Source: Hypericum androsaemum
Taxonomy: Eukaryota; Streptophyta; Magnoliopsida; Malpighiales; Hypericaceae
DNA: 64,000 bases
Direction of reading: 5' to 3'
Assembly: GCA_963995505.1 (NCBI GenBank)
Contig: OZ023198.1
Coordinates: forward strand, 4,036,360-4,100,359
The position numbers and the translations under genes were made by a program. A model generated the notes under the pieces. That model worked only from the letters and a program-made list of their open reading frames with translations. It did no database searches and was not told where the DNA came from. Position 1 is the first letter of the stretch; each line of letters starts with the position of its first letter. This document shows, one piece after another, positions 22,498-33,599 of this stretch.

Positions 22498-24085
22498 TAG
22501 GGCAAATTGTCCTAAGTCCCCTGAGATTTGTTTTATCACTGTTTCAGTCCCTGTTGTTTTGAAATTGAAAATTCTGTCTCCCTAATTTGCTTTTATTGAA
22601 CTCTGACTCGTTGATGTCATCATTCGATTTTTTATTTTTTAATCAAGAAAATGACAGTTATACGCTCTAATAAAAAACAAAAAAAATTGACATCTTCTTT
22701 CCCACCATCTAGCCTTCTTCTCCGCCACCAACCACCACCATTTAAATTAAAAAATCCCTAATTTCATGGTTGAACCTAGACCTGACCATGAATTGAATCT
22801 GATTCGTGATTCGATTCGATTCGATTCGATTCGTTAAAAATTTGATTCGATTCGTCAATAATTTGATTCGTAAAAAAATTGATTTGAATTCATCATAAAA
22901 CGAATTGAATACGGTTCAAGATATTTATAATTCGCAAAACCGGCGAATTTAATTCAAATTTGATTCGAAAATTTGATTTGAGTTAAATTTGTGTTAAATT
23001 CTATTCAAATTTATGTACATATAATAATAATAATATATGTTAAAAAAATTCAAATAAAATGGGGAGATTTGAGAGGAAAAATTTGGTTATAATTCGGTTA
23101 TAATTCGATTATAATTCGATTCGAATTCGATTATAATTCGATTCGAATTCAATTATAATTTAATTCAAATTTAAAAATTCATAATTTGATTCAAATTTAA
23201 AAATTCATAATTCTTATTCGATTCGTTTTGTGAAGAATTGAATATAGCTTATTGTTTTGATGAATTCAAATTCGAATAAATTCAATTCAAATTCGTCCAA
23301 ATTCGAATCGTGGTCAGGCCTAGTTGAACCCATTAGATACAGCGATGCTTCCTCCATTTCAATTAAAAAACCCAATTTGTTGGGTGAACCCTAATTTTCA
23401 ATTGAAGGATGGCCGTTCAACCCCGTCCCGAGTGGCGGTGAGGACAACAAGCCGCCCAAGTTGACCCCGCCTTACAAGGCGGCTCTCAAGCTCAGAGTGG
23501 CGGCGTCCGGTTCATCTGCGACCGCTAGGGATTCGAGCTCGTCGTCCACCTTTCTCGTAGCGCGGTCGGGCTGAGAGCTGGAGTCAAAGTCAGAGGACTC
23601 TCTCGCCCTTGGAGGGGACATCGCCCTCGGACTTAACCAAGAAATTGGCTCAGGCGAGAACCCCATCGGAAACCAGAAATAAACCTCGACGTCACTTCTC
23701 CATTTTTGACTTCGTCAATGAAATAGCCTTGTCGTTGTCGTGAAATAGAAGATGATGGGTCGGTGGTGAGAAGTAATTAATCTTCCAGTCGGCGAGCAAA
23801 GGGTGGTCGGAGAGGTCGAGGTCAACGCCGGAGTTTGATGTTGGGGTTTGAGAAGATGAACAGGAGAAGGTTTCTGTTTTTTAGGNNNNNNNNNNNNNNN
23901 NNNNNNNNNNNNNNNNNNNNNNNNNNNNNNNNNNNNNNNNNNNNNNNNNNNNNNNNNNNNNNNNNNNNNNNNNNNNNNNNNNNNNNNNNNNNNNNNNNNN
24001 NNNNNNNNNNNNNNNNNNNNNNNNNNNNNNNNNNNNNNNNNNNNNNNNNNNNNNNNNNNNNNNNNNNNNNNNNNNNNNNNNNNNN
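22498..24085. mobile_element. MULE-like element running into the assembly gap
   Basis: The left end GGCAAATTGTCCTAAGTCCC and the following TTTTATTGAACTCTGA are of the same long-TIR family as the 17.5 kb element. In unit C the flanking DNA is continuous (54,520-54,555), so this is an insertion. The right end is lost in the N gap. Inside are a GATTCGATTCG-type low-complexity tract (22,790-23,320) and GC-rich exon-like DNA (23,410-23,690), which may be a captured gene piece. Confidence 0.6.
23886..24085. other. Assembly gap (200 N)
   Basis: Exactly 200 N, the usual placeholder for a gap of unknown size. Comparison with unit C implies that it hides the right end of the MULE and about 20 bp of flank. 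Confidence 0.99.
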
Positions 24086-24740
24086 CTCCCGGGTATAGTA
24101 CTTATGGCGCAAGTCAGTCTCCTCAAGTCGAAGTAAGATACTTATTCTTGTATCATTGGTAGGGAAGTGGGTAAGTGAACATGGCTGTATTTGTTTGTAA
24201 ATGTTACTTACCTTTGTATGCCCTTCCTTTTCGCGTATAACGCTCGGTTGACCTAACCATACCTTTTAAACTGAATCGGGTCTGAGGTCAAAAAATCCTA
24301 GTCTGTCATACTTTTCTGTAGATTCAATAGAAATAGCTTGATTGAAAAACTGACAATACAACTATAATTGTTCATTCAATTTCTTTCAAATAAGCTATTT
24401 CTTACTCAGACCGATAAATATAACTAATAGAAAATTAAAATAACTAGTTATAGTAGATATGAATGAGCTAAATCAAGTCTTTTTTATACATATGTTTGGA
24501 AAGCACTTCTCTAATTGAAATTGAAAATTTTGAATTTTTCAATAATTATTATTAGTGTTTGAGTATGAATATCTCATATTAGGTTTAGATGTTAATATGT
24601 ATTTTTATTTTGATTAATAAATGTATGCATTTATTAAAAAATTTCATGTTGAGATTATTATATTTTGTATTTTGAAAACAGATGATTTGATGTTTGGTGC
24701 TTTGACTAATCCAAAGTTATGTGGATTATATTAAAAATTA
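24086..24740. other. Duplicated intergenic segment
   Basis: Collinear with 54,555-55,302 in unit C, which has about 68 bp more (near 54,850-54,917). No gene was recognised. Confidence 0.5.
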
Positions 24741-25772
24741 GGGTAAATTACTATGAGGTCCTGAAGTTTGGTCATCCTATCTTTCGCATCCCTCAGTTTT
24801 CAGAAATAATTTTTCTGTCCCGTATTTGGTTTTATTATACTTTCAGGTCCCTATTGTCGGAACATATCATTTTCTTCGGTGAATCCCACTTGAAAAGACA
24901 AAAAATGGCCCTCCCACTTAAAAAATAAAAAAAAACTCTCTTTTCTTCTCTCTTCCTCTTTCTCCCACTTCATCTTCTTCCTCCAACCTTTAACCAAAAT
25001 TCAAACTCAAACTCAAATCCAAACATTTTAGTGAGAAACAAAACTAGTTATAGAGAATCAAAAATTGAAGAACCCTAATTTTGTAAATTCTAATTCGAAT
25101 TATAATTTTAATTTAGAAAACATACAAATACATTAATCACAAAAGAACAAGACTGGGTTTTTTTTTTGAAATGGTCTACAAGACTGGTTTATGTATCGCC
25201 CTCCTCTTCAAACAATTGGTGAACGATCACCCCTAGAAACATACTGGAGTTGGTGTTTCCGGGGGATAACACCAGGCGTCTTCTCATTACCCTCTTTGCC
25301 AAACATCTTCAAACAATTAAAAAAGTTAACCAAACATGAAAATTCAACACTTCCCCTCAAACCCATTAAAGGATTCTTCTAGAAAATGCCTAGTTTCAAA
25401 CTTTGACCAGAAAACAGCCAAAAATTGAAGTCACCGTCTCCCCTTTACCGTAAATACACGACCAAACTAGAAGAAAAATCAAATACAATAACCAACATGA
25501 CCCAGTAAACGGTCCAGCTTGTGGTGGCCCTGGTGGGGACTAAATTAAGCAACTTTTTTCCAAAATTGGACCAGATTCACAATGGGAATCAAGTAAAGCA
25601 CCAACCTTTACTACAAAAAAGGCTATGATATTTCACTTACGTTTAGGGTCTTTTTGCAGACATGAACATGAACATGAACAAGCAAAAAGGATGAACAAGA
25701 AAGAAGATGAGTGGGTTTTGATTTCAGCGACCTAGCGAGTTTTGGACAAGATTTACAATGGGAACTATGTAT

Positions 25773-27085
25773 ATGGGTGGCCAATTGGTCCGAACTGGGT
25801 CGATCCGATCTGAACCATGAGAATCGAGAACCAAAAATAGGAAAAAAATCATGTCCAAACCAATCCGATTAAGTTATAGATCCAGACCAGAACCAAACCG
25901 AAAAGTGGTTCTGATCTGATCTAGAACCAAGGACCAAAAAATAAGAGAAAATTACTCTTAAGTCACTCGAGTTTGTTTAAATATACTAAAAAGTCCCTCC
26001 TGTTCACAAAATACATTCTGAAGTCCCTCTAGTTTATTTTTATTATACTTTCGAGTCCTTAGCGCACGTTCGCAGCTCTTTTTTCATTTTTGTCAATAAA
26101 ATGACCAAAATACCCCTAGAACAAAAAATAAAAAAGTTGACATCAATTTTTTTTGTTCGAAGGGTATTTTTGTCATTTCAATGAAAAAAAAAAAATTTAT
26201 TTAGGGACCCGAAAGTATAATAAAAGCAAACTAGAGAGATGTGGGAATATATTTTGTGAACAGAAAGGACTTTTTAGTCTATTTAAGTAAACCCGAGGGA
26301 CTTGAGAGTAATTTTCCCAAAAAATAATGGTGAAAAGACAATCTACAAAACAAAAACACTAAAACACTATACATCTAAAAATTGAGCAATACAAAAATAT
26401 GGTTTATAAATTGTAACTTCATCATGTCCTTAAATATATATAACTCAAACTTTCCTATGAAATCATAGCGAGATAAATAAATAATATATAAAAAACTATT
26501 TATCAATATAAAAAATTGTGCATCTAAAAGAAAAATTATCTGCCATTTATTAATTAAATATTGTAGTTTAATAAATACCATAAGACTAGATATTTGACGC
26601 ATGGTATGGAACTACATCATCGTTCAACTCCACCATCATCAATGGTCTCAGAGGGAGCATCTAATAAAACATGAGTAAATAAGTGATATAAAATTATATA
26701 TTAAATACTTACACCAACAATAATTTATGATCAAGATAATTTTAAAAATATGAAACTTGTGACAATGGGTTTGTACATGTGATTTGAAAGATTGCTAGAC
26801 TTAAAAAAGAGAGGAGTTATGGGAAAAATTGAGAAAACCTAAGAAACGGCTGACACTATTTGTATAGGTTAGGGCGAGCGCTAGCCTTGTAATTTAATGA
26901 TAAAATTACAGTTTGGTCCTGATATTTATGGTCCTCTGTAAAAAGATTCGGACTAGAACCAGGAACCTTTTTTTAGACGAACAAGAAACTAACCCGAACC
27001 AATTCATTTTGGATCTGATTTTGGACCAGTTTTTTTTATTCGGTTCATATTGGTTATATGGCTCCTGATTTTTTTGCTCACCCCT
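25773..27085. mobile_element. Nested hAT-like element, unit A copy
   Basis: Bounded by a direct ATGTAT repeat (25,767-25,772 and 27,086-27,091). The right end TTGCTCACCCCT matches the AGGGGTGAG-type ends of plant hAT MITEs. The left end has diverged, but the unit C copy (61,005-61,897) keeps AGGGGTGAGAA...TTCTCACCCCT. There is no transposase. Confidence 0.55.
25944..26317. mobile_element. 374-bp MULE-type MITE, inserted after the A/C split
   Basis: Perfect 9-bp target duplications CAAAAAATA (25,935-25,943 and 26,318-26,326) flank inverted ends with AAATTACTCT and GTCCCTC motifs. Unit C shows the uninterrupted site at about 61,137-61,152. It is a deletion form of the same family as the surrounding 2.8-kb element. 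Confidence 0.9.
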
Positions 27086-27578
27086 ATGTATCGCCCTCCT
27101 CTTCTGCTCCAGAAATTTGCTTTGGAACCCTGTCTTGTTCTTAGAGATTAATGTATTTCTCATTAGTTATTTTCTAATTTAGATTTTTAATTCGAATTAG
27201 AGGTTACAAAATTAAGGTTCTTCAAATTTTGATTCTCTATAATTAGTTTTCATTTTGACTAAAAATGTTTGGACCGGAGTTTGAGTTTGACTTTTGGTTG
27301 AAGGTCGGAGGAAGATGATGAAGTAGGAGGGAGACGATGAAGTGGGACGAAGAGCAACGGAGAAGGAAAGAGAGATTTTTTATTTTTTAAGTGGGAGGGG
27401 CATTTTTATCTTTTCAAGTGGAGATTTTTAGGAGAAAATGACATATTCCAGCAATAGGGATCCAAGAGTATAATAAAATCAAACACGGGGGACGAAAAAA
27501 TTATTTCTAAAAAATGATGGACGCGAAAGGTAGGATGACCAAACCCCAAGGAGTTAAGAGTAATTTACCATAAAAACT

Positions 27579-28957
27579 ATGTTAGAAACATACTTTGAGA
27601 GTTGCATAATTAATTACCATAATCTAAGCACAATTTCTAGTATTGGCTTCTCGACAAGCAACTTCTTTTAACATTGTTAAATTGCTAATAGTGAATCTTT
27701 TGAGTTGCATAAATTGGACATCAATGTCACATCCCGAGTTGCATATATTGGACACTAATATCTCATTTTTCTACTTGATGACATAAATAAATTATAATGT
27801 GATTAATAATATGACTAATAGTATGACTAATATAGCTAATTAGTAAATTTTAAGAGAGTTTTTTATATATATCAAATTATCAATAAAAAGAAGTAGAGAA
27901 TTGTGATGGAATAGTGTAAATTTTGAAAAATGGAAGGAGTATTTATAGTGTTTTGAAGTAAATTTATATTTATATTAAAAATTAGAAAAAAGCAAAAGAG
28001 TTAGGGCCCAACTGTGGGCCCCACCCTACCTAAAAAGAAATAGGACATTTTTGCCGCCTGAAGGTTGCCGTCAAGATTCTCGAAAATGGGACTTCACGAG
28101 ACACGTGAAATGGGGTGAGATGGGGTGGGGGCATTCAAATTTATATTATCCCCTTGTTTTTCCTCTTTCAAATTAGTCCTAATTTATTTATTATTTTTTA
28201 CGGACGAATTCGACTCGAATTGAATTTACAAGTTTGATGAATTTTGAAAATTTTGAACCAAATTTGATTAATCTTAGAACGAATTTGAATAAAATTTTAG
28301 ACAAGTCGAATCAAATTTATGATGAATTGAATAAAATGGTAAATCATATTCTAAAAGTATTTCTAGAAAATGGTATTTAGTAGGATAGACCAGCAATTCT
28401 CTTAATTCGATTTTAACTAGATTAAATTAGAAGTACATTGTTTAATTGGATTACAGTGTCATAGGTTCTTTTGATAAGTTAATGAGTCACGTGTTATTAT
28501 TTAATTAGATTAATTGGAAATAATTTTATTTTTAGGAATCCACGTGATAAAAAATGTTCACGCGGTGAAATTAATTATTAGCATAACCCAACTTTTGCCC
28601 CTCGATTGGGTACGGAGTGAGACAGAGTTAATTCAAACCGTACGTAATTAAATCTAAATTATTAATTTTTATGATTAGGCGTGCATGAAAGATCTGATGG
28701 CTAAAATTTATGCGTGATATTTTCAGAATTGTGCAAGTTTTCCTTCTCTCTCCACCCTCGCATCTCTATCCTTTCTTCGTCTCTCTCCTTTCTCCTTCTT
28801 TGTCCACCCTTACATCTCTCTCTCCTCTCTCCATCTCTCTCGCACAAGATCCTGGAAGACGACGTCGCCGGCGACGACGACGGGGAAGAGTAAAAGATAC
28901 AAGTTACCTGCCGCTAACATCCGGTCACCAAAAACGGCAGGTACCTTACCTAGGCAG
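27579..28957. other. AT-rich intergenic DNA
   Basis: No gene was recognised. At 28,740-28,900 there is a CT-rich tract followed by GC-rich GACGACG DNA that looks like a 5' leader and start of a gene, but no homology is recognised. Low-complexity GAATTCG DNA lies at 28,200-28,340. Confidence 0.4.
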
Positions 28958-29239
28958 TTAGACTACCCACATCAGCAACCCATCCAATCCAGGTCACGGA
29001 ATAAATTATTAATTTCTCTCTCATCCACATATTATCTACTCTGATTTATTTAGATTAAAATTATATATTACAAAAATAATTATGTTTTCAATAACACGAT
29101 TAAATATTGTGATTAAGTCATAAAATTACAAAAGCAAAAATTGAAATACTAAATTAGATAAAAATAATTTAAGGTACAAATGATAAATTACAAATATGAA
29201 ATTTTCATATTACAAATACAGGAATTTCAAATTACATAA

Positions 29240-30590
29240 TTAATTATCGTTTCCAAACTTTTGCCAAATATGCTCAATTATATCACTTTTCAAAGCGTTA
29301 TGAGCTTCTCTATTGCGAAGTTGTTCTCTAGCAGTCATGTAGGTGGATAGATTTCCGATGCATTGAGTAGAGAACTCAAAAGTTTCTTCATTGTCATCTT
29401 CATTACAGAATTCAGCCGGATCATGATAACGGAGATATGTGTCTCGTTCATCCTCTACTATCATATTGTGCAATATGATGCAAGCCTTCATAATTCTTCC
29501 CATTAACTCCTTGTCCCAAAGAAGGCATGGACGTCGAATGAATACAAAACGAGCTTCTAGAACTCCAAATGCGCGTTCCACGTCCTTTCTAGCAGCCTCT
29601 TAGTGTTCAGCAAATAACTTGTGCTTTAAGGTTGAAGGAGATGTAATGGACTTGATAAAAGCAGCCCATGTGGGATATATTCCATCAATGAGATAATATG
29701 CCATATATATTGTCGATTGTTGACGACATAACTCACTTTTGGTGCTCTACCTTCCAAGACATCACTGAAAACAGGAGATCGTTCCAGTACATTAATATCA
29801 TTGAGAGTACCTGGTGTTCTAAAGAAAGCATGCCATATCCATAAGTCATATGATGCAACTGCTTCCAGAATTATTGTAGCCTTTCCACTTCGTCCTGCAT
29901 ATTGCCCAGCCCATGCATTGGGACAATTTTTCCATTCCCAGTGCATACAATCAATACTACCTATCATACCTGGGAATCCACGTTGTTTCCTAACGTAGAG
30001 TAGTCTTGCCAAATCTTGTGAGTTGGGCCTTCTCAGGTACTCATTTCCAAAGCAGGAAATTACACCATCTATGAACTTAATGAGGGCTTGCCGTATTGTA
30101 GATGCACCCATTCTCAGGTATTCATCAACGACATCAGTTGATGTTCCATAAGCTAACACTCTTATGGCTGCGGTACATTTCTGCATGCCTGTCAGACCAA
30201 GGGTACCTGCAGCATTTGTACGTTGTTGAAAATATACGTCATTGGCACTAACCGCCTCCACAATGCGAAGGAATAACGATCTTTGCATCCGAAACCTTCT
30301 CCGGAAGACCTCAGCTGAATACGTTGGCTCGTCACCAAAATAGTCATTCATCAAACGCTCCTCACCAAATCTTCGTTCCCTATTGACATATCGCCTTCGC
30401 CTTGCCGGCGGTGAATCTCCAAGGATCAGACTAGGATTGACTACGAACGCATCCTCAAGTAAGTGATCAATTCGTCGATTCTGTTCTCTTCTTCGTGCTT
30501 TCCATTCATCAATAACTCTAGTGAATGCATCACTATCACTTGAATCTGAATCTGATATATTTTTACTGTGAGATATTTGTGAAGAGAATT
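29240..30590 (-). pseudogene. PIF/Harbinger DDE transposase (ORF2), frameshifted
   Basis: This nuclease-type transposase would cut and join the element ends, together with the ORF1 protein. The N-terminal part (30,354 to about 29,730) shows SIDCMHWEWKNCP with the first catalytic Asp and PGTLNDINVL with the second. The C-terminal part (29,240-29,581) starts VERAFGVLEARF with the catalytic Glu. Between them a frameshift near 29,700-29,720 (in an AT repeat) and a TAA at 29,600-29,602 interrupt the frame. The reading frame extends upstream of the Met at 30,354 to about 30,590 without an ATG, so a short first exon may be missing. The protein is not functional as it stands. Confidence 0.88.
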
Positions 30591-30640
30591 ATGGGTATGA
30601 GATGGATTTAAGTTTGTGATGGTCACCAATATATATAGAA

Positions 30641-30957
30641 TAGGTACGAGACAAATTACATTAATTGTGGGTGTGGGTGTGGGTGGATGACAAAGGTGAA
30701 GTGACAACACAATAGGTACGAGACAAATTACATTAATTGTGGGTGTGGGTGTGGGTGGATGACAAAGGTGAAGTGACAACACAATAGGTACGAGACAAAT
30801 TACATTAATTGTGGGTGTGGGTGTGGGTGGATGACAAAGGTGAAATGACAACATAATAGGTACGAGAAAAATTACATTAATTGTGGGTGTGGGTGTGGGT
30901 GGATGACAAAGGTGAAGTGACAACACAATAGGTACGAGACAAATTACATTAATTAAA
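30641..30957. repeat. 72-bp tandem repeat inside the PIF/Harbinger element
   Basis: Four full copies start at 30,641, 30,713, 30,785 and 30,857, with a partial fifth to about 30,957. The period is exactly 72 bp, and each copy contains GTGGGTGTGGGTGTGGGTGG. It lies between ORF1 and ORF2. Being a multiple of three, it keeps a long minus-strand frame open (24-residue unit with HPPTPTPT). I treat that frame as a by-product. Confidence 0.92.
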
Positions 30958-31037
30958 GAACACATTACAAGAAATGAAGAACAAATTACAATAATTGAAG
31001 AACAAATTACAAGAAATAAAGAACAGATTACAACTAA

Positions 31038-31955
31038 TCAGTTTCGAAATAATCGAGCTATTAGACAACTCTTTAACTCTTCATCTTCTGGGGATAAATG
31101 CTGTTTTGAAATCAAAGCAGTCAACATGATTTTATCCAACTCCTTATTCTTCCTGGCCTCCCTTTTTTCCTCCAGTTGTTGTTGCATCTCCAATCTCTTC
31201 ATCAAAATTTCATTTTCATTATCTCTGGTTATTCTCATCTCACGAAGTTCTGCTGCAACATCATTAGATGCTTTACCTTTTCCTTTCCTTTTTTTGGCAG
31301 CATCTCTGCCCATAGGGCAGAAAATTATTGCAGACCTGGTGATTGGATCTTCTGAGTTAGATGGGATTGAATAATCCCCTTCTTCGGTATTCTTTGACCT
31401 CTTTGAGCTCCCAGCACTTTCTATTTCCTCCTCCTCGTTCTGCGGAGGAAAATTTGTTGCAGCGCGATCTCCTTCTTCAATTTGCCATTTGAGAGATTTA
31501 CACATAACTTCATTAAAAACAACAAGGTCAGTAAATTTTTTTCCACCTTTTTTTTCATAAAGTGCTTGAGCTTCGGCCTCAACATCTGCCTCGCTCATGC
31601 CGCTCAGTTTCCTTTTCAGTGCTTCTCGGTAGACACCGACTCACCTTGCTGCATTTTTATTAAGTCGTTTATAACGACCTTTTATTGCTGGCACATTTCT
31701 TGCATGGATCTCTTCCGGTTTTTCTGCTTGAGCTTCATGGTACAAATCACTCACTCGGGACCATAGCGAGGCACTCTTCTAATTTTTTCTAATAACACTA
31801 TCTTTGCTACAAAAGATGTAAGCTGACATTAGGGCAATGTCTTCTTTGACACCCCAATTAATTAGTGCAGACTTTTTAGTTTTAACCTGGCTAGCTCCAT
31901 CGAAGGATAAGTGTTGTGGAATATTTTGGGGGGGTTGGTGTTGGAACAATGGCAT
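31038..31955 (-). pseudogene. PIF/Harbinger ORF1 (Myb/SANT-like DNA-binding protein), two stops
   Basis: ORF1 proteins of this superfamily bind the element's ends and help bring in the transposase. In frame from an ATG at 31,955 there are EDIALMSA, SASLWSRVSDLY, KGRYKRLNKN and FNEVMCKSLKW, the pattern of the plant Myb-like/NAM-associated family. After it come a nuclear-type basic stretch (AKKRKGKGK) and a C-terminal coiled coil. In-frame TAG (31,779-31,781) and TGA (31,641-31,643) stand where relatives have Gln and Trp. The open frame from 31,598 to 31,038 is the part after the second stop. Confidence 0.82.
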
Positions 31956-32407
31956 TTGGGAAAGATTTGGCGAAAATTGAGAGGTATAAAATGGTGGAGA
32001 GTTCGAATACTCTCCAGAATTTAGATAAGATGAAGGATTATAAGATCCGAATGAGTGATAATTTGAAAGAAGAGAGAATTTTAGATGGTATATGAAAATA
32101 TGTTAACATTGGACTCTATTTATAGAGATACAAAATTTAATAATTTTTAAATTATTTTTTAAATTTATTACTAAAGATAAGTTAACCACAAAAATCTTAT
32201 CCGAATAAATCTATTTTTACGAATAATATTATGCCAAGTGGAAATAACTAGATAGTTAGATTATTGAAAAAAAGGCCAACCAATTCGCTCGGGAGCGGGA
32301 TTGGCTGGCCAATCCGTTCGGCCGAGCGTGATTGGCTTCTAATCATTTTTTTAATAATAAAATAATAGCCGAGCGCTCGGCGCTCGGCATTGCTGTACGT
32401 AGTCTTA

Positions 32408-32551
32408 CAAGCTTCCGCCACTCCACTCTATCATGTCCCAAAAAAAAAGGTAGAAAAAAGCTCAAAAGCCCCAATATAGTTTCCCTCTACTCGAAGCCCT
32501 AAAATAAAAAACCAGAATCAACACGAGGCAAAGACGACGCAAGACGTGGAG
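32408..32551. other. Leader-like DNA before a small ORF
   Basis: Transition from element to GC-richer DNA. No separate feature was seen. Confidence 0.3.
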
Positions 32552-32713
32552 ATGACGGAGAAGGAGCCCACTCAGCCCTCCGATTCAACCGCGTGCTCCG
32601 TCTACGGCCGTAACTGCTCCACCTTTACCCTAATTGTATCTTCGCATCTTCTTCTTCGGCTTCTCTCTTTACTGATATTAGATGTTGGTGTTGCGTGGGG
32701 GTTTCAGATTTGA
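32552..32713 (+). pseudogene. Small ORF, possible first exon of an unknown gene
   Basis: A 53-residue frame starting MTEKEPTQPSDSTACSVYGR after a leader with CCCTAAAA-type sequence. A GTATCTTCG after CTAATT could be a splice donor, and TTTCAG at 32,702-32,707 a 3' splice site. After that, another open frame (GGPPILTGGPADDD) runs to a stop near 32,840. Phases do not join cleanly, so this is either a broken gene start or a fragment. The protein is not recognised. Confidence 0.35.
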
Positions 32714-33039
32714 AGAAAATCGCGTCCCTGATCGAGACTTGGGCTTAAACTTAGGAGGTCCGCCGATTCTTACGGGCGGTCCGGCTGACGATGACCGTTC
32801 GCCGAAAGCTGAGGAGCTCCGTTGTAGCCTTCTTCCTTGACTTTTCTCTCCCTCTGGATATGAATCCATGTTTAATTTATGCCTTGTTAAACGATGGTGA
32901 TATCGGCTCGAATTTGTATTATCTAGCTTACGAGATGATATCTAAAAGAAATTATGCCTTGTTAATTAGCATGTAGTTTTTTTAGAATTGGTGTTGTAAT
33001 TGTTGGTTAAGGTTAGTTTGATATCTTGGGTGACGGATG
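32714..33039. other. Exon-like then AT-rich DNA
   Basis: The first 130 bp are GC-rich and may be a second exon of the small ORF before it. The rest is AT-rich with nothing recognised. Confidence 0.3.
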
Positions 33040-33245
33040 GAAGAGTTAGTCTTGCCTGGTTACGATAAAATGGTATGCTTAGTTATACCTAATGGCATGC
33101 CTGGCTATGACTAATGGTAGGCTCAGTTATATCTAATGGCATGTCCGACTATGACTAATGGCATGTCCGACTATGACTAATGGCATGTCCGGTCATGTCT
33201 AAATGGCATGCCGGCTATGACTAATGGCATGCCCAGTTATAACTA
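33040..33245. repeat. 22-bp minisatellite (GGCATGTCCGACTATGACTAAT type)
   Basis: About nine imperfect units of around 22 bp. Read on the minus strand the unit is TGCCATTAGTCATAGTCGG plus ACA, which resembles the 23-bp units at 34.1-34.4 and 35.3-35.7 kb. Confidence 0.8.
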
Positions 33246-33599
33246 TTGTATTATTATTAAAATGATTAATATTAAATAAAAATTATATAATAAATTAAAT
33301 AATATAATAAATTAATTTATTTCAATATAATATATGAGTTTGATTCATTTAGTATATTAATTCGTGAAATTTTAATTAAAAAATAAGGGCTAAGATTAAA
33401 ACAAAATAAGTGGGGGAGTGTGCGTGAACGCACGCGCCAACCACTCCCCCCACCTTTCTGATGCACGCGTCAGCCTCCTCTTTCTCCTATGCTTTTTTTT
33501 GCCATTCAAATTATAATTAATTATAAATTTGCTAGTGAGGGTCTCCCCATAACCATTTGGTCCAGACGGGTCAAAGAAGCTACCCAATCCAAGCCCCTA
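33246..33599. other. AT-rich spacer
   Basis: No gene or bounded repeat was recognised. Confidence 0.4.

Larger units (their letters stand above)
24741..27569. mobile_element. MULE-like element with inverted ends of about 430 bp, unit A copy
   Basis: 9-bp direct repeats with one mismatch (TAAAAATTA at 24,732-24,740, TAAAAACTA at 27,570-27,578) flank inverted ends that start GGGTAAATTACT / TGGTAAATTACT and extend to about 25,180 and from about 27,130. No transposase is present. A hAT-like element is nested inside (25,773-27,085), which itself holds a third element (25,944-26,317). The unit C copy starts at 55,303. Confidence 0.8.
28961..32404 (-). mobile_element. PIF/Harbinger DNA transposon, complete but mutated
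   Basis: TTA target duplications (28,958-28,960 and 32,405-32,407) and inverted ends GACTACCCACATCAGC / GACTACGTACAGCAATGCC bound a 3.4-kb element with both standard genes on the minus strand: a Myb/SANT-like ORF1 at the right and a DDE transposase at the left. The TTA duplication and gene pair are diagnostic of the superfamily. Both genes carry disabling mutations. Confidence 0.9.

Noticed and set aside
23822..24126. Frames spanning the N gap
   Set aside because: They exist only because N was read through.
30441..30965. 174-residue minus-strand frame with 24-residue repeats
   Set aside because: Produced by the 72-bp tandem repeat; it enters the transposase region in the wrong frame.
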